The notes under the pieces: model-generated | What the model was told of the DNA's origin: nothing | What the model saw: only the letters and a program-made list of their open reading frames with translations | The model's database searches: none | Assembly: GCA_029990175.1 (NCBI GenBank) | Contig: JARKIP010000051.1 | Coordinates: 1,054,001 to 1,118,000, forward strand | Length of the DNA: 64,000 bases | DNA from: Petunia secreta | Lineage: Eukaryota; Streptophyta; Magnoliopsida; Solanales; Solanaceae | Direction of reading: 5' to 3' | Shown here: piece after piece, positions 45,893 through 56,330 of the stretch | Layout of the letters: every line of letters starts with the position of its first letter | Position numbering within the stretch: position 1 is the first letter of the stretch | Translations under genes and position numbers: made by a program

Positions 45893-48274
45893 TTTGCTTT
45901 CCTCGGGTAGTTTTAGGGCTACCGAGTAACAGTCTCGTGCGGTGCGCTGCTCTCCTCTGACTTCACGCACCCCCCATTCTGATGGGAACTTTAACACCTG
46001 ATGATAGGTAGAAGGAACGGCTTGCATGTCATGGATCCACGGTCTGCCTAGAATGATGTTGTAGGCTAGATCAGCGTCGACAACATGGAAAGTCGTCTCC
46101 TTTGCTACCCCCTCGGTTAGAGTTGTTAAGGTGATCTCCCCGAGGGTCTTTTCACTCGAATTGTTGAAACCGGAGAGAACTCGAGATATTGGCACGATCT
46201 TGCCTGCTACCTGCATTTCATCTATGACTCGTGACGGGATAATATTTGCAGAGCTGCCCGCATCAATGAGTACCCTCTTTACGTCGAACTCTGCTACTCG
46301 TAGTGTTATGACCAGCGCGTCGACATGTGGAGACTGTGATCCTTCAGCGTCGGACTCCTCAAAGGTGATTACTCCTTCTGACCGGGGGCGCTTGCTGTTT
46401 GTGATGGATACCTTTGCATATTTCTTCGCCGTGAAGGTGACCGAGTCTACCTCAATTCCTCCCGAAATAACGTTGACTGTTCGTTTCGGGGAGGATGCTC
46501 GTGGTAGGCCCGGCTTGTTCTGCTGAGCCTTCGCATGAGTTTGCTTTCCCTTCTCGGTCAGGAACTCCTTCAGGAACCCCTGTTTCAATAAATGAGCAAT
46601 CTCGTACCTTAAGGCTTTGCAGTCTTCGGTGGTGTGCCCGTGATCGCGGTGGAATTCGCAATACAGGTCTTGATTCCGTTTGCTAGGATCAGTCTTCATG
46701 TCTCTCGGCCACTTGACTCTTTCCCCCATGTTTTTGAGTACTGCCATAACCTCCGACATTTCAACGTTGAAGCTTGGCAGGCTTGGGATGCCTCGGGAAC
46801 TCGACTCAGGGTTTTCCTTTCGAGATAGTCCCTTATTGCTGTGGCGGCTGCGTCCTCTGGAGTTATCACGCGATTGGTCAAGGTACGGCTCATATCGCGT
46901 GCCCGATCTTTCCGTTCCTACTTTTCCGCCGGATCCGCTGCTGCGAGGCTGGGTCCTTCCCCGAGCGCTTGCCCCGATCAGTTTGTCTTCATCGATACGT
47001 ACTTTGGAATTGTAGCGATTGTACACGTCTGACCAACTGGCTGCTGGGAACTCGCGAAGAGACTCATAAAGTCTTCGTGTGGCCTCCGAGCTCCTAACAT
47101 CCAGGCTGTTGGTGAATGCGATTGCCGCCCATCTATCCGGCACCTTGGGGAGCATCATGCGTTCCCTCTGGAACCGATCCACGTACTTCCGGAGTGACTC
47201 GTCGGGCTTCTGCTTAATTTCAAAGATATCTTCTACCCGGGTCTCCGTCTTCTGGGCACCTGTATGTGCCTTCACGAACAACTCAGCCATCTCTGCAAAG
47301 GATCCGATGGAGTTGGGTGGCAACATCGAATACCATCGCAGGGCCCCATCGGCCAGGGTTTCTACGAACTTCTTCAATTGTACAGATTCGATCTCTTCGT
47401 CGGTGAGATCGCTGGCTTTTATAAAATTGCTGAACATCATAAGGTGATCGTTTGGATCGGACGTTCCGCGATACCTTGGAATGTTCGGCATTTTGAACGT
47501 TTTAGGTATCGCCTTAGGGGCCGCTTCTTTCTTCCAGGGCCGCTGTGAGTACCGCTGGACGTCAACTTTCTTCAGCGTAGGCGGGGCGCCTGGTATCTGA
47601 TCGATTCTCTCATGGAGAGCCTTTTGAAGTGCTTCCTGGCTTTCTTTGAATTGCTTGGTGAGAGCTTCCATGACAAGGCTCATGTCTGCAGGTGCTGTAG
47701 ATCCTCCACCCGGGTGCTGATTGGCTTGAGTCGCTGGATCTGAAGTGCCGCTGCCGCCATTACGCTCTTCTTCTTGCCTCAAAGTATGTGAAGAGGGTGC
47801 ATTGGGGTTAGGCGTCGCAGCGTCGGCTCCTGCGGTTGAAGTATTGCTCCTTCGTTGTTCCGTCCGGAGATAGTTTAATGCCTCGTTGATTCCCCGGTTC
47901 ACTTCCACCTGTTGCTGCATAAAATCAAAAAATGTTTTTTGCAGATTCCCTCGGTCAGGGGAGGGACTCCTAGGTCGGCGCCTCGTGGGCGGAGTAGCGT
48001 TCTGAGAATGTCGGCGTCTCCTGGGCGGAGTAGAGCTCTGAGAGCGTCGGCGTCTCCTGGGCGGAGTAGAGCTCTGAGAGCGTCGGCGTCTCCTAGGCGG
48101 AGTAGAGCTCTGAGAGCGTCCACGCCTGTTTTGCCTGACCTGTCCTTGGGAGGACTGCTGTCGCCCATCGGACGAATAATCGGGGGAGTAATTAGGGGAA
48201 TAACTACGCGAAGGGGTGTCTGCTCGTTGTCCGCCTGCAACGATTTGTTGTTGCTGGGAACCACTTTCTGCCAT
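45890..48274 (-). CDS. Tat-lineage gag-protease
   Basis: The intact 794-aa frame starts about 100 bases inside the 5' LTR. The N-terminus carries a 12-aa Arg/Ser/Pro repeat (RRRRRSQSSTPP type), about four copies. The capsid region spans about residues 250-430, typical of plant gypsy Gag ('IPRYRGTSDPNDHLMMF'). A zinc-binding 'YCEFHRDHGHTTEDC' lies near residue 545. The C-terminus holds a retropepsin with 'LIDAGSSANIIP' and a later 'IILGRPWIH'. It should form the particle and process the polyprotein. It ends at a TAG in leaky context before pol. Confidence 0.93.
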   Translation of the reverse strand: MAESGSQQQQIVAGGQRADTPSRSYSPNYSPDYSSDGRQQSSQGQVRQNRRGRSQSSTPPRRRRRSQSSTPPRRRRRSQSSTPPRRRRHSQNATPPTRRRPRSPSPDRGNLQKTFFDFMQQQVEVNRGINEALNYLRTEQRRSNTSTAGADAATPNPNAPSSHTLRQEEERNGGSGTSDPATQANQHPGGGSTAPADMSLVMEALTKQFKESQEALQKALHERIDQIPGAPPTLKKVDVQRYSQRPWKKEAAPKAIPKTFKMPNIPRYRGTSDPNDHLMMFSNFIKASDLTDEEIESVQLKKFVETLADGALRWYSMLPPNSIGSFAEMAELFVKAHTGAQKTETRVEDIFEIKQKPDESLRKYVDRFQRERMMLPKVPDRWAAIAFTNSLDVRSSEATRRLYESLREFPAASWSDVYNRYNSKVRIDEDKLIGASARGRTQPRSSGSGGKVGTERSGTRYEPYLDQSRDNSRGRSRHSNKGLSRKENPESSSRGIPSLPSFNVEMSEVMAVLKNMGERVKWPRDMKTDPSKRNQDLYCEFHRDHGHTTEDCKALRYEIAHLLKQGFLKEFLTEKGKQTHAKAQQNKPGLPRASSPKRTVNVISGGIEVDSVTFTAKKYAKVSITNSKRPRSEGVITFEESDAEGSQSPHVDALVITLRVAEFDVKRVLIDAGSSANIIPSRVIDEMQVAGKIVPISRVLSGFNNSSEKTLGEITLTTLTEGVAKETTFHVVDADLAYNIILGRPWIHDMQAVPSTYHQVLKFPSEWGVREVRGEQRTARDCYSVALKLPEESK
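47985..48125 (-). repeat. 36-bp tandem repeat coding for Arg/Ser units in Gag
   Basis: A 36-base unit (containing GGCGGAGTAGAGCTCTGAGA on the plus strand) is repeated about four times in frame. Each unit gives 12 residues of RRRRRSQSSTPP type. Copies are nearly identical at the DNA level, so the expansion is recent. Confidence 0.85.
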
Positions 48275-48377
48275 GTTTAGTTATGAAACAGAAGATAGAC
48301 AGAAATAAATGCAATATAGAAGATAGATATCTTAACCTACGAAAGCTATTGACCGGCTCCCACTGTGGTCGCCAAAT

Positions 48378-49032
48378 TGTTTAACCTAAATCCGGTTTTA
48401 GGCCAATTAACAATTAAATTTATATTTGCGGAGTCACGATCAATAGTTGAGATTAAAGATCTATGCGATAAATTAAATAGTGCTAATACAGAATGCTAGA
48501 AGTACAGTGTGAACGTAAATAAGGAAGAGCAAACGTATCGTATTCTTTGATAGTCGGTAACCACCACGCTGGATGATCCAATCGTTGAGACAGTGATTAA
48601 AATAAGAACAAGGGATATAATTCAGTGATGGAGAGATAGAGAGTATTCTTATTGATCATGTATGCAGAAAGTAAAAGTTGTTACATTTGGCTAAGGTAAG
48701 TGCTACTTATAGGCGTGGAAGGCGCCTGTTGACGTTGTAGTAGCCGTTGGGTGTAGAACCGTTCGGATAAGTAACCGCTGGGCGTCTTATCCAGAAAGGT
48801 TGTAACCGCTAGGTGACCGTAATTTGAATGATCGCGCCCAATAATGCTAATAACTGCTTGTTCAAATTATGCTGACTGTTGATATATCCTGTAACTTCCT
48901 TGGGTCTGCCCGTGGGAAGTGTCTGTCCGATGAATGTCTGCCCGGTGAGTGCCTGTCCGGTGACACGTCAGTTCGTGCCACGTGGACGACACGTGTCACT
49001 CGCCAAAGTCTAGTCAGTTTTTATCCAATACA
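48378..49032 (-). repeat. 5' LTR of the Tat element
   Basis: This 655-bp terminal repeat should carry the promoter for gag-pol transcription on the minus strand. The primer-binding region (TTTGGCGACCACAGTGG, minus strand) follows at once, at about 48362-48377. The flanking target-site copy ATGAT is at 49033-49037. Confidence 0.95.
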
Positions 49033-49420
49033 ATGATCAATTACGTACAATTTGAATAAAAGAAAATGATCATATACCCTATTTTATTTACTTATCTAAG
49101 AAAATGATCATTTACCCTATTTTATTTACTGATCTCATGTGCTATATATATATTTTACCGGTCTCTTATGAAAAACAAAATATAACAAAAAAGAACATTT
49201 TATTATCCTTCTCTTTTTCTTCGGCCATTTTGGGACAGCTAATCCTAGTGATAAACATCCATTTAACTATAATGTACTTGTCTATTTCTTCAGCTAGAAT
49301 CTTTTGTGAATTGAGATTTCCAAAGTGCTGCACAAGGTCAGGGTTCATATTAGAATAAGCCAGATGTCTGTACGGCGGTACCCTAGCTTTGACTATAGTC
49401 TATAGGTTCGACTTTGAACT

Positions 49421-49429
49421 CTATATAAA
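49421..49429 (+). promoter_or_regulatory. TATA box of the peptide-hormone gene
   Basis: CTATATAAA lies about 100 bp before the ATG at 49525, at a usual distance for a plant promoter with a short 5' UTR. Confidence 0.55.
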
Positions 49430-49524
49430 CCCAAATTACCCAATGTTTAGTACAGCCTCTCATTTATGAGGAAAATTATCACCACTTTCATGTTATTTAA
49501 AAAAGAAATACTCACTGTTCAAAA

Positions 49525-51247
49525 ATGGCTAAAACTTGTTTCATTCTTATTATGGTAATTGCTTTACTTGTCACAGAGCAGCCCTCTTGTGCTCATACTG
49601 ATCAGTTAGGTAAGTACAACTTCTCTATATCTGTTTTCCATTTTTTTTGGGGTAATAATGTGTTTGTTGGTAATGTATTAAGCATCTTATAAACTTAGGA
49701 ACATTCTGAGTGTATGTTTAGCATTACAAAAGTTATGACTATTAATTTTCTGTATTCGGTTGGAGTCAGTTGGAAAGGTAAATATTTTAAGGAAAAATAT
49801 TTGTAAAGATGTGATAGTAATACATATCTTTGCAAATTGGATAGAGTTCTGATGAGATGTTCCGGTATTAAAAATTGAATAATAGTTGAATGTTAAACGA
49901 TGATATGAAATTAAATTCGCCTAAAAGAAAAGTCATGTTTCCAATTTGGTGGAATATGTTGAGAGTAGAACGTTTTTCTTAAAAAATAGGAGTAATAATA
50001 TATGTATACATATTTTCTGGCAACCAACACCAAAAATGACTTAATTTTGAAAACTATTTCCGTCATTAAACAGATACGAATAAGAACATTTATTCCCGCA
50101 ACATTGAGATTATCAACTTTTCTTTAAAAAAAATTATCTTTTAATTTGTGTAGGAATACTAACTGCAGGAAGAAAATTGCTGGTAAATCAATTATCAAAT
50201 CAGGGGATCAAGGAAAGTAAGATGTTGGGTGGAAGTGTTCCCAAGATATCAGGTATGATATATTGAGATACTTTATTTGTATAATGTACTAGGTCGTTTA
50301 TTTTTAGGCAGAATATATGAAATCACACTCAAACTTGGCACGAAATTTCTGTTTGACACCTAAACTAAGGCATGTTTCTATTGAACACCTAACGTACCTT
50401 CAAAGGGTTTAATAGACACATTTTGACGGTACTTTAGGTGTTCAGTAGGAACAAGCCTTAGTTTAGATGTCAAACAGGAATTTTGTGCCAAGTTTTAGTG
50501 TCATTTCATGTATTCTGCCTTATTTTTAAGGTCGTAAAGAGTATTGTGACCATCATAAGTAACCATGTCTAAATTATATATGTCGATATCAAAGAAGAAT
50601 CAGTTCAACCAAAATTGAGAAATACCAAATCTCATGGTACGTCGTTCTTCCTTGTCCGTGCGATTATTTTCTTCTCTACCATTACGAATCAATTTATTCA
50701 AAGCATAAAATCAATTTCTTCTCTTTCCTTTGTCCTTTCTCCAATTTTTGCCCTAAACCTAGTTGTTACTCCCAAGCCACACCATCCTTTTTCCATTCAT
50801 ATATATAGACAGATACAAGGGTGAACTTTGTTCTAATCATCTTGTGAGCTTTCTTTCATCATTATAGTAATATATTGTACAATCTACGTTCACTATAATA
50901 GCATTACATGATCACAACCAAACTTTTTTGGGGACAGACTTTTCATGCTATGTCATGTTATATGTTCTCTATAACATCTTCCAATGACAACAACAAAATA
51001 TATGGACAAACGACGTCATTTCAGAGAAGTTAACTGTATTATGTTTGCTTTCCTGACAGGTAGTAGTGCAGTTGATTCAAAAAAAGTCTCGTCTGAAGGA
51101 GCAGAAAAACATCACATGAAAGACGATTTTAAGAAGTATAATGTTGATGCAGCAGATCATGAGGTGGTATATCTGATGGGCAAAGACTACAGTGGAAGGG
51201 CCAGGCCTCGCCACAGGCCACCTATCCATAATCAAGCTAAACATTAA
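49525..51247 (+). CDS. RGF/GOLVEN/CLEL-type secreted peptide precursor
   Basis: Three exons (49525-49609, 50154-50252, 51060-51247) with GT-AG introns join to 372 bases, 123 aa. The N-terminus (MAKTCFILIMVIALLVTEQ, then PSCAH) is a signal peptide. The middle is a variable, charged pro-region. The C-terminus holds the conserved peptide motif DYSGRARPRHRPPIHN, then QAKH. The family pattern is Asp-Tyr at the start (Tyr sulfated by TPST), prolines that can be hydroxylated, and a final His-Asn. RGF peptides act through RGFR/RGI receptor kinases in root meristem and gravity growth responses. The spacer between DY and PPIHN is longer than in the 13-residue RGF1. The start was chosen for the signal peptide. 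The first intron is 544 bp; the second holds a MITE. Confidence 0.85.
50307..50519. mobile_element. Mutator-like foldback MITE in intron 2 of the peptide gene
   Basis: 213 bp made almost entirely of two inverted arms of about 100 bp starting GGCAGAATA and ending TATTCTGCC. The 9-bp target-site duplication TTATTTTTA is exact on both sides (50298-50306 and 50520-50528). The duplication size fits a Mutator-type MITE. If the intron were transcribed alone, it would fold into a long hairpin. Confidence 0.88.
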
Positions 51248-52767
51248 TTAATTTGAACATCCACTTTTTAAAACGCCAATCAATGAACATCTAGCACTTG
51301 CAAAGTTTTAAAAGAATAACCATAATTGCTCAAACTTCAGGAAATTTTCATGGAGCTGAAAACTGAACTTCATTGAATTTCTCTGAATTTTGATCAGTTG
51401 TAGCTATTCTTCTAAAAACTATGCAAACTCTAGCTCTTTGTTGATTAGTACTCTAAAAAGTGGCTGTTCGTCCAAATTTCTCAACATTTTATAGTGGTAT
51501 ATTTAGGTTTGGGCCTCACAATTTTGCACCCTACAAGTGAAGCGCCCTCAAAATATAATATATAGGATATCTTCTTTTGTTTACTTTGGTAGTAAAAGCA
51601 AAGCATATATATAGGGAAGTTGTTTAGTCATTAGTGAATAGTGACCTACCTAATTAGCATTTCTCTCTGTATGTATGTGTGGTTGTACAATTGTGTTAGT
51701 ACTGTACATTTGATATTTCTTATTATGTTGTCAGTACTCAGTTTATATTAAATCTTGATCCGTGTGGTAAATTTAAAATCACGTTTCGCATATTGTTTTC
51801 AATGAGATTATTTGACTAGACATGAAGATTATGAAAAACTTTTGAAATTTATGATTTTAACATATCAAAATTTTTGACCAACTATAAAAGGTTGTCCTAA
51901 AGATAAAATTAGTAATTTACTAAGTTAAACTATTTTCACATTAGAAAGCTATCATTTTTCTTTGACGGGATTAAAATAAAATACTATGAGATAAGCTAAC
52001 GATCAAGTATACTTTAACGACAACGTGGGTGTGTGTGTGTATATAAAAGCAGTAAGAAGGCTTATGCATATAAAATTAAAATACATTAGATGCACTTTAA
52101 AATAGGAAGGCAGTCTACCACCAATCGAATATGATTGTAAGTAGATTCACCAGTTTAAAGAGGGTTAGACAGAGTTCAGATAGAGGACCCTTTAAACTAA
52201 CAAACCCGCATATATTGGATAGGAAGACATAAAAATTTCGCGTGGGAGTCAGTTTGGTACCCGTTAGTTGAGAACTAGTTTCCGCTTATAAATACGCTGA
52301 GAAATAGCTATCGCGTGTATTTTTTTAAGTTTGGTATGAAACGACGACATTTTAAGTATTTTTCAATATTACTTTTTTACCCTTCGATTGTTTATGGACT
52401 TATTCGCTGAAAAGTAGCCAGAGGATTTTCTTTTCTCTTTCATTACTGTGACTTTAATTTTCCTGATTCTTTTCTCTTTCATTAAAATACGTACAAGAAT
52501 AGGGTTTCTTTGTCGCTGAGAAATACTCATTGCTGAGAACTTCAAGGTTTCTTTGTGTAAAAATTTAGTCACGTAGCCTATTTTGACCGCGTTTCATGAA
52601 TACTAGCCAGCGATGCAAAACTGTTTGAAGACTAGCCACTTCCGGACAAGTCCCAGTATAAATACTAGGGTTTTGAACAAGAAGCTTCAGTGAACTAACT
52701 CAGCTTTGAATAAGTTTTATTCAAAGCCCATTTTTTTGTCATAGGACTTTGTATAAAGCTTCAGTCC
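51248..52767. other. Intergenic DNA downstream of the peptide gene
   Basis: AT-rich sequence with no recognised gene. A (TG)n run lies near 52028. The first few hundred bases should hold the 3' UTR of the peptide gene. Confidence 0.5.
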
Positions 52768-53057
52768 CTAAGCATATGTGGCACATGCTTTTATACTGGG
52801 AGCGCTTGCTGACATAACATTTAGTCCCATCACAATAACCTGGGGGAAGGGACGTGGTCTGTGCCTAAGCATCTATGCCCCATGCTTTTATACTGGGAGC
52901 TATTCTTGACATAACATTAGTCCTATCATAAAAAACTGGGACCTGGTCTGTGTCTAAGCATATGTGCCCCATGTTTTTATGAGGCTTTGTTGACATAGCC
53001 TTTAGTCTCATCACAATAACATGCGACCTGGTCTGTGCCTAAGCATCTGTGCCCCAT
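52768..53057. repeat. Minisatellite of about 85-97 bp units, cut by an LTR
   Basis: Units starting CTAAGCAT lie at 52768, 52865, 52954 and 53039. Each carries 'TGCCCCATGCTTTTATACTGG' or a variant, and 'GACATAACATTTAGTCCCAT'. The last unit is truncated by the Athila-type LTR that begins at 53058. Confidence 0.8.
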
Positions 53058-54407
53058 TGATGGCTGGCATTTTATGCCAATGTTTTCTTAATATTTCCGT
53101 ATGTTTGAGCTGGTTATTCGCTCGTTTTATAGTTTATGAATGTGGTTTTGCACTAATTTGATGTCGTGCGTATGTAGGTTATTACGCAGTGCATGTGGAG
53201 CTTTTAGGAGCGTGATTGAGCAAGAAAAGATTGGATTTTGATTGAGGATTGGATTGAACACACGAAGGCACGACACGAAGCGAGCAAAGGAGAAAGGAAA
53301 CAGGAATTTGTCCTGGCGCTGTAGGGCACGTGGCGCGCCCCCCAACGCGCCCCACTGCCTGGCGCGATTCCCAACGTGGCGTGCCCCAAAAGCGTGTGAA
53401 CTTCGACGTCTACTGGTTGTCCCAGCGCGGTCGTGGGCGCGGGGCGCCCGTTATAGCGCCCCTGGAGCGAATTTTGACTTCCTATTTCGTCTAGGCTTAG
53501 GTCTAACTTATTACCATGCCTTTGTAAACCTTATAAATACTCTTTTACTTAGTTTTTGATAGGAGTTCAGACTTTGGAGCAAATTGGAGAGCTCATAACA
53601 TCTTGAACAAGGGTTTTTCTTCCTTCCATTAATCTATTACATCATTATTTCATTATTTCATCAAATATTTGTGTTGTTATTATGAGTATGCGTGGCTAAA
53701 TCTATCGTTCTAGGGTTAGAGTATTACATGAAAATTGATGTTTGAAGATTGATTTCCATTAATTGAATCCCATAACGGGTTACTTATTCTTTCTTGATTT
53801 CACTTGTGTAATTGTCAGGGCCCGATTATTACGCATTATCTATGGTTTTTAGATTGAACTCGAAAAAGAGAATTTAATTACGTAATAAGAAAGAATAGAA
53901 CTAGTTTGTGAACCCGGGCATCGGGGAACCAATTTGTGAGTAGGATAGACATATACTTGCTCGCCTAGTTTAACTAATTACAGAAGAATTCGTTAATGCG
54001 TGCACGTGATTCAACCCATAGACATATAGGGATTGAAGTAGCCTGCATAGACTGGGAAGAATCGAAAGGTTTTCACGGGTACATTTACTCTGTTAGTTAG
54101 TAATCCGGGATCTAAGAAGTGGAATCAATTGGAAAACTCAACTGGATTGTTCGTTACTCTGACCCTGGACCGTTTCCTTAGTACTGATAACAACCCATTT
54201 TTGCTCCATTGTTTGAATTTGCTTTTACCCTCTTAATTACTGTTCTTTAGTTAACTAAAATCCTCACCATTGGAAAAGATCCCTGAATAGCTCTTAGGAA
54301 ATTGTTTGCTAGAATTCAGTCTGAATAGTCCTCGTGGGAACGATACTTGATTTATCACTTTATTACTTGTTGACCACGTATACTTGCGTGTGCGTTTGGG
54401 AGCAATA
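53058..54407 (+). repeat. 5' LTR of Athila-type element A
   Basis: The 1,350-bp LTR starts TGATGGCTGGCATTTTATGC. Its end reads GGGAGCAATA, where the usual CA has become TA. It is followed by the primer-binding site TGGCGCCGTTGCCGGGGA (tRNA-Asp type, diagnostic of Athila-like elements) at about 54414-54431. Reverse-complement similarity to 59505-60850 is roughly 85% by eye. A GC-rich block around 53320-53465 contains GGCGCGCC-like palindromes. Confidence 0.85.
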
Positions 54408-54413
54408 AGTTTT

Positions 54414-54431
54414 TGGCGCCGTTGCCGGGGA
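54414..54431 (+). other. Primer-binding site of element A
   Basis: TGGCGCCGTTGCCGGGGA is complementary to the 3' end of plant tRNA-Asp, as in Athila-type elements. It marks the start of the interior of element A. Confidence 0.85.
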
Positions 54432-54549
54432 CTAAACAATTGACCGATTTCTTTTTGAACAGTTTATTACTTTCTTTTCAGGTTTAATTTTTGTTTTGAG
54501 TTTTGTGCTGTTTCAGGTATTAGGTCCTGCTTGATCTTTACCTACAGGA

Positions 54550-54696
54550 ATGGTAGCAGAACTAGCTTTAGCTGTGCGAGATGTTGCTCTCCCCAGCCTG
54601 GAGGGGGTAGCGTCTAGCATAGTTAAGCCCGCTATCACCGGGTACTTTGAGATTAAGTCCTGCATGATTCAGTTGCTGCATGTGACTGAGCAATAT
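54550..54696 (+). pseudogene. gag start of element A, cut off by element B
   Basis: The frame from the ATG at 54550 gives 49 codons, starting MVAELALAVRDVALPSLEGV and including 'SSIVKPAITGYFEIKSCMI'. This matches the N-terminus of Athila-type Gag. It stops where the LTR of element B begins at 54697. The rest of element A is not identifiable in the window. Confidence 0.75.
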
Positions 54697-55507
54697 TGAT
54701 AAGACCCAAACCCCCTCAAGACCATTCACTCGGAGTCAAGCCAAGTTGATCCAAGATATCCATCTTCACTTGATATGGAAGAGTATGGAAGAAGGCCCCG
54801 AGAGCAACTTGAAGACCATGCTTTGGTGTGCCGTGGATGGAGGGTCCTTTAGGACACTTGGAGAGGCCCAAGAGACTCAAAATGAGACACCCCAAGGGGT
54901 TCCAGAACAAGGCGGAGCGCCTCCCAGCTGAGGCGGGGCGCCTCCCCAAAATCCAGAGAGCAGGAAGTCAGGAGGCGGAGCGCCTCAGGAAAAGTCCAGA
55001 GAGTGGAAGGCTGCTAGGCGGACCGCCTACCCACCCCAGGCGGACCGCCTCCCCCTGTGACAAGCTGCGGGATATTTTACTACTTTTGTCTTGGACTTCC
55101 AACTTTAGCCCTGCGTGGCCTTATTTGTTTTTAACCCACTTTGGGGGTATTTTAGACCTTTTATTACGCCTAAGTGAAGCCTATAAATACTTCACTTAGC
55201 CTCTTTGAAACATTACCTTACCTTTGAATCTTATGAATGATGAATAGAGTTTATCTCTTTTTATGAAGAAACCCTTTCTTGGTTGCTTGAATTCACTAGT
55301 GGAACCTAGTTGAGTCTTGAACCGAAAACCCGATCATTCTATTTGCGAGCCCCAAGTGTGGCTCGAGGGTAGTTGCATAGTGTAGGTCCTCCTTGACACC
55401 GATACGAGGGTATTATGGAACGAGTTCTCCATAGTTACTTCGTAGGGAGTTCGAGTAGTGTCTCGCTCTTTATCTTTATTTCCGCGTTTCGTATTTGATT
55501 CATATCA
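54697..55507 (+). repeat. 5' LTR of element B
   Basis: Starts TGATAAGACCCAAACCC and ends TTCATATCA just before TCT and the tRNA-Met primer site. It holds five copies of the 11-mer GGCGG(A/G)(G/C)CGCC. A TATA-like CTATAAATAC lies near 55181. Confidence 0.82.
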
Positions 55508-56330
55508 TCTTGGTATCAGAGCAAGGCTCGGGTTTTGTTTCTACAAACCCCCGACCCTTGATTCTTCGTGCCTAGGTTGGTTTCTATCTTAGGTTCTTGT
55601 TTGTTGTTGTTAAAAGAAGAAAACTACAAAAAAATTGAAAAATTGAAAATCTAAAAATGTGGTGTAACTTGTTGGTTTGAATGATTCATGATATGGGTGT
55701 TATAGATTCTTGATCGTGGTTTAAATCCCGTCGTTTGGATACCAAAAACACTTGGATTGGTGAAGATTGAAAATCAAAACCCCCAAAACCCCTTAAAACC
55801 CTTGATGAACTTGTTCTTGATGACTTTTGATTGATTCTTGGGTTGGATTGATATTGGATTGAGATTTGATATTGGGGTTTGATCCTTGTGTGATTCCCGT
55901 TCTTTTGGTACCTTAAACACCCAATTTGGAATTGTATTGCATGAATTGAAATTTTGAAACCCCATGAGAATTTGAAAATTTTGAAACCCTAGCTTTGAAG
56001 AAGATGAACATGGTGGATTCCTTGATATTGATTGGGGTTTGATAAAAGTTGTTGGGGTTTGATCTTTGCGACTCATAGAACATTTGGGTACCTTTGAATT
56101 GCTAAAACAACGCTTGATTAGTTGAATTGTTGGGTGAAAAACCAAGAAAAACGCGTTGTTGAACTGTGCTGAAGGTTGCAGAGGCGGAGCGCCTATATTC
56201 TGAGGCGGAGCGCCTCAAGTCTGTGACCTCTCTGGAATTTGCTGAGGCGGAGCGCCTCCCTGCTGAGGCGGAGCGCCTCCACCTGAAGCTTTACCCTGGG
56301 CGGACCGCCCACTCTCTGAGGCGGGGCGCC
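54911..56330 (+). repeat. Eleven copies of a near-palindromic GGCGGNNCGCC motif
   Basis: Copies start at 54911, 54932, 54974, 55017 and 55039 in the LTR and at 56183, 56204, 56246, 56267, 56299 and 56320 in the leader. Each is GGCGG(A/G)(G/C)CGCC, usually followed by TCC or TCA. The motif recurs at irregular 19-43 base spacing in two separate blocks. It is GC-rich in an otherwise AT-rich element. Function unknown. Confidence 0.85.

Larger units (their letters stand above)
37572..49032 (-). mobile_element. Complete Ty3/gypsy Tat-lineage retrotransposon, 11.46 kb
   Basis: Two 655-bp LTRs (37572-38226 and 48378-49032) have TG...CA ends and about five differences. The 5-bp target-site duplication ATGAT is exact at 37567-37571 and 49033-49037. 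Next to the minus-strand 5' LTR the primer-binding region reads TTTGGCGACCACAGTGGGAG, the form seen in Tat/Ogre-like elements. Minus-strand order: 5' LTR, gag-PR (48274-45890), RT-RNase H-archaeal-like RNase H-integrase (45855-42553), tRNA-like sequence, then a long 3' region with an antisense gene, then the 3' LTR. The extra RNase H domain and the antisense gene place it in the Tat lineage. Confidence 0.96.

Noticed and set aside
47899..48280. Plus- and minus-strand frames of about 120 aa over the repeat region
   Set aside because: They are other-frame readings of the 36-bp gag repeat; the long gag frame explains the DNA.
49525..51247. CIF/TWS-type or CLE-type peptide precursor
   Set aside because: CIF peptides also start DY but continue to a PPF-containing end, and CLE peptides lack the DY start. 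The PPIHN end fits RGF/GOLVEN better.
54716..55199. Overlapping small frames in the LTR of element B rich in Arg and Glu
   Set aside because: They arise from the GGCGGNNCGCC motif array and have no independent coding support.
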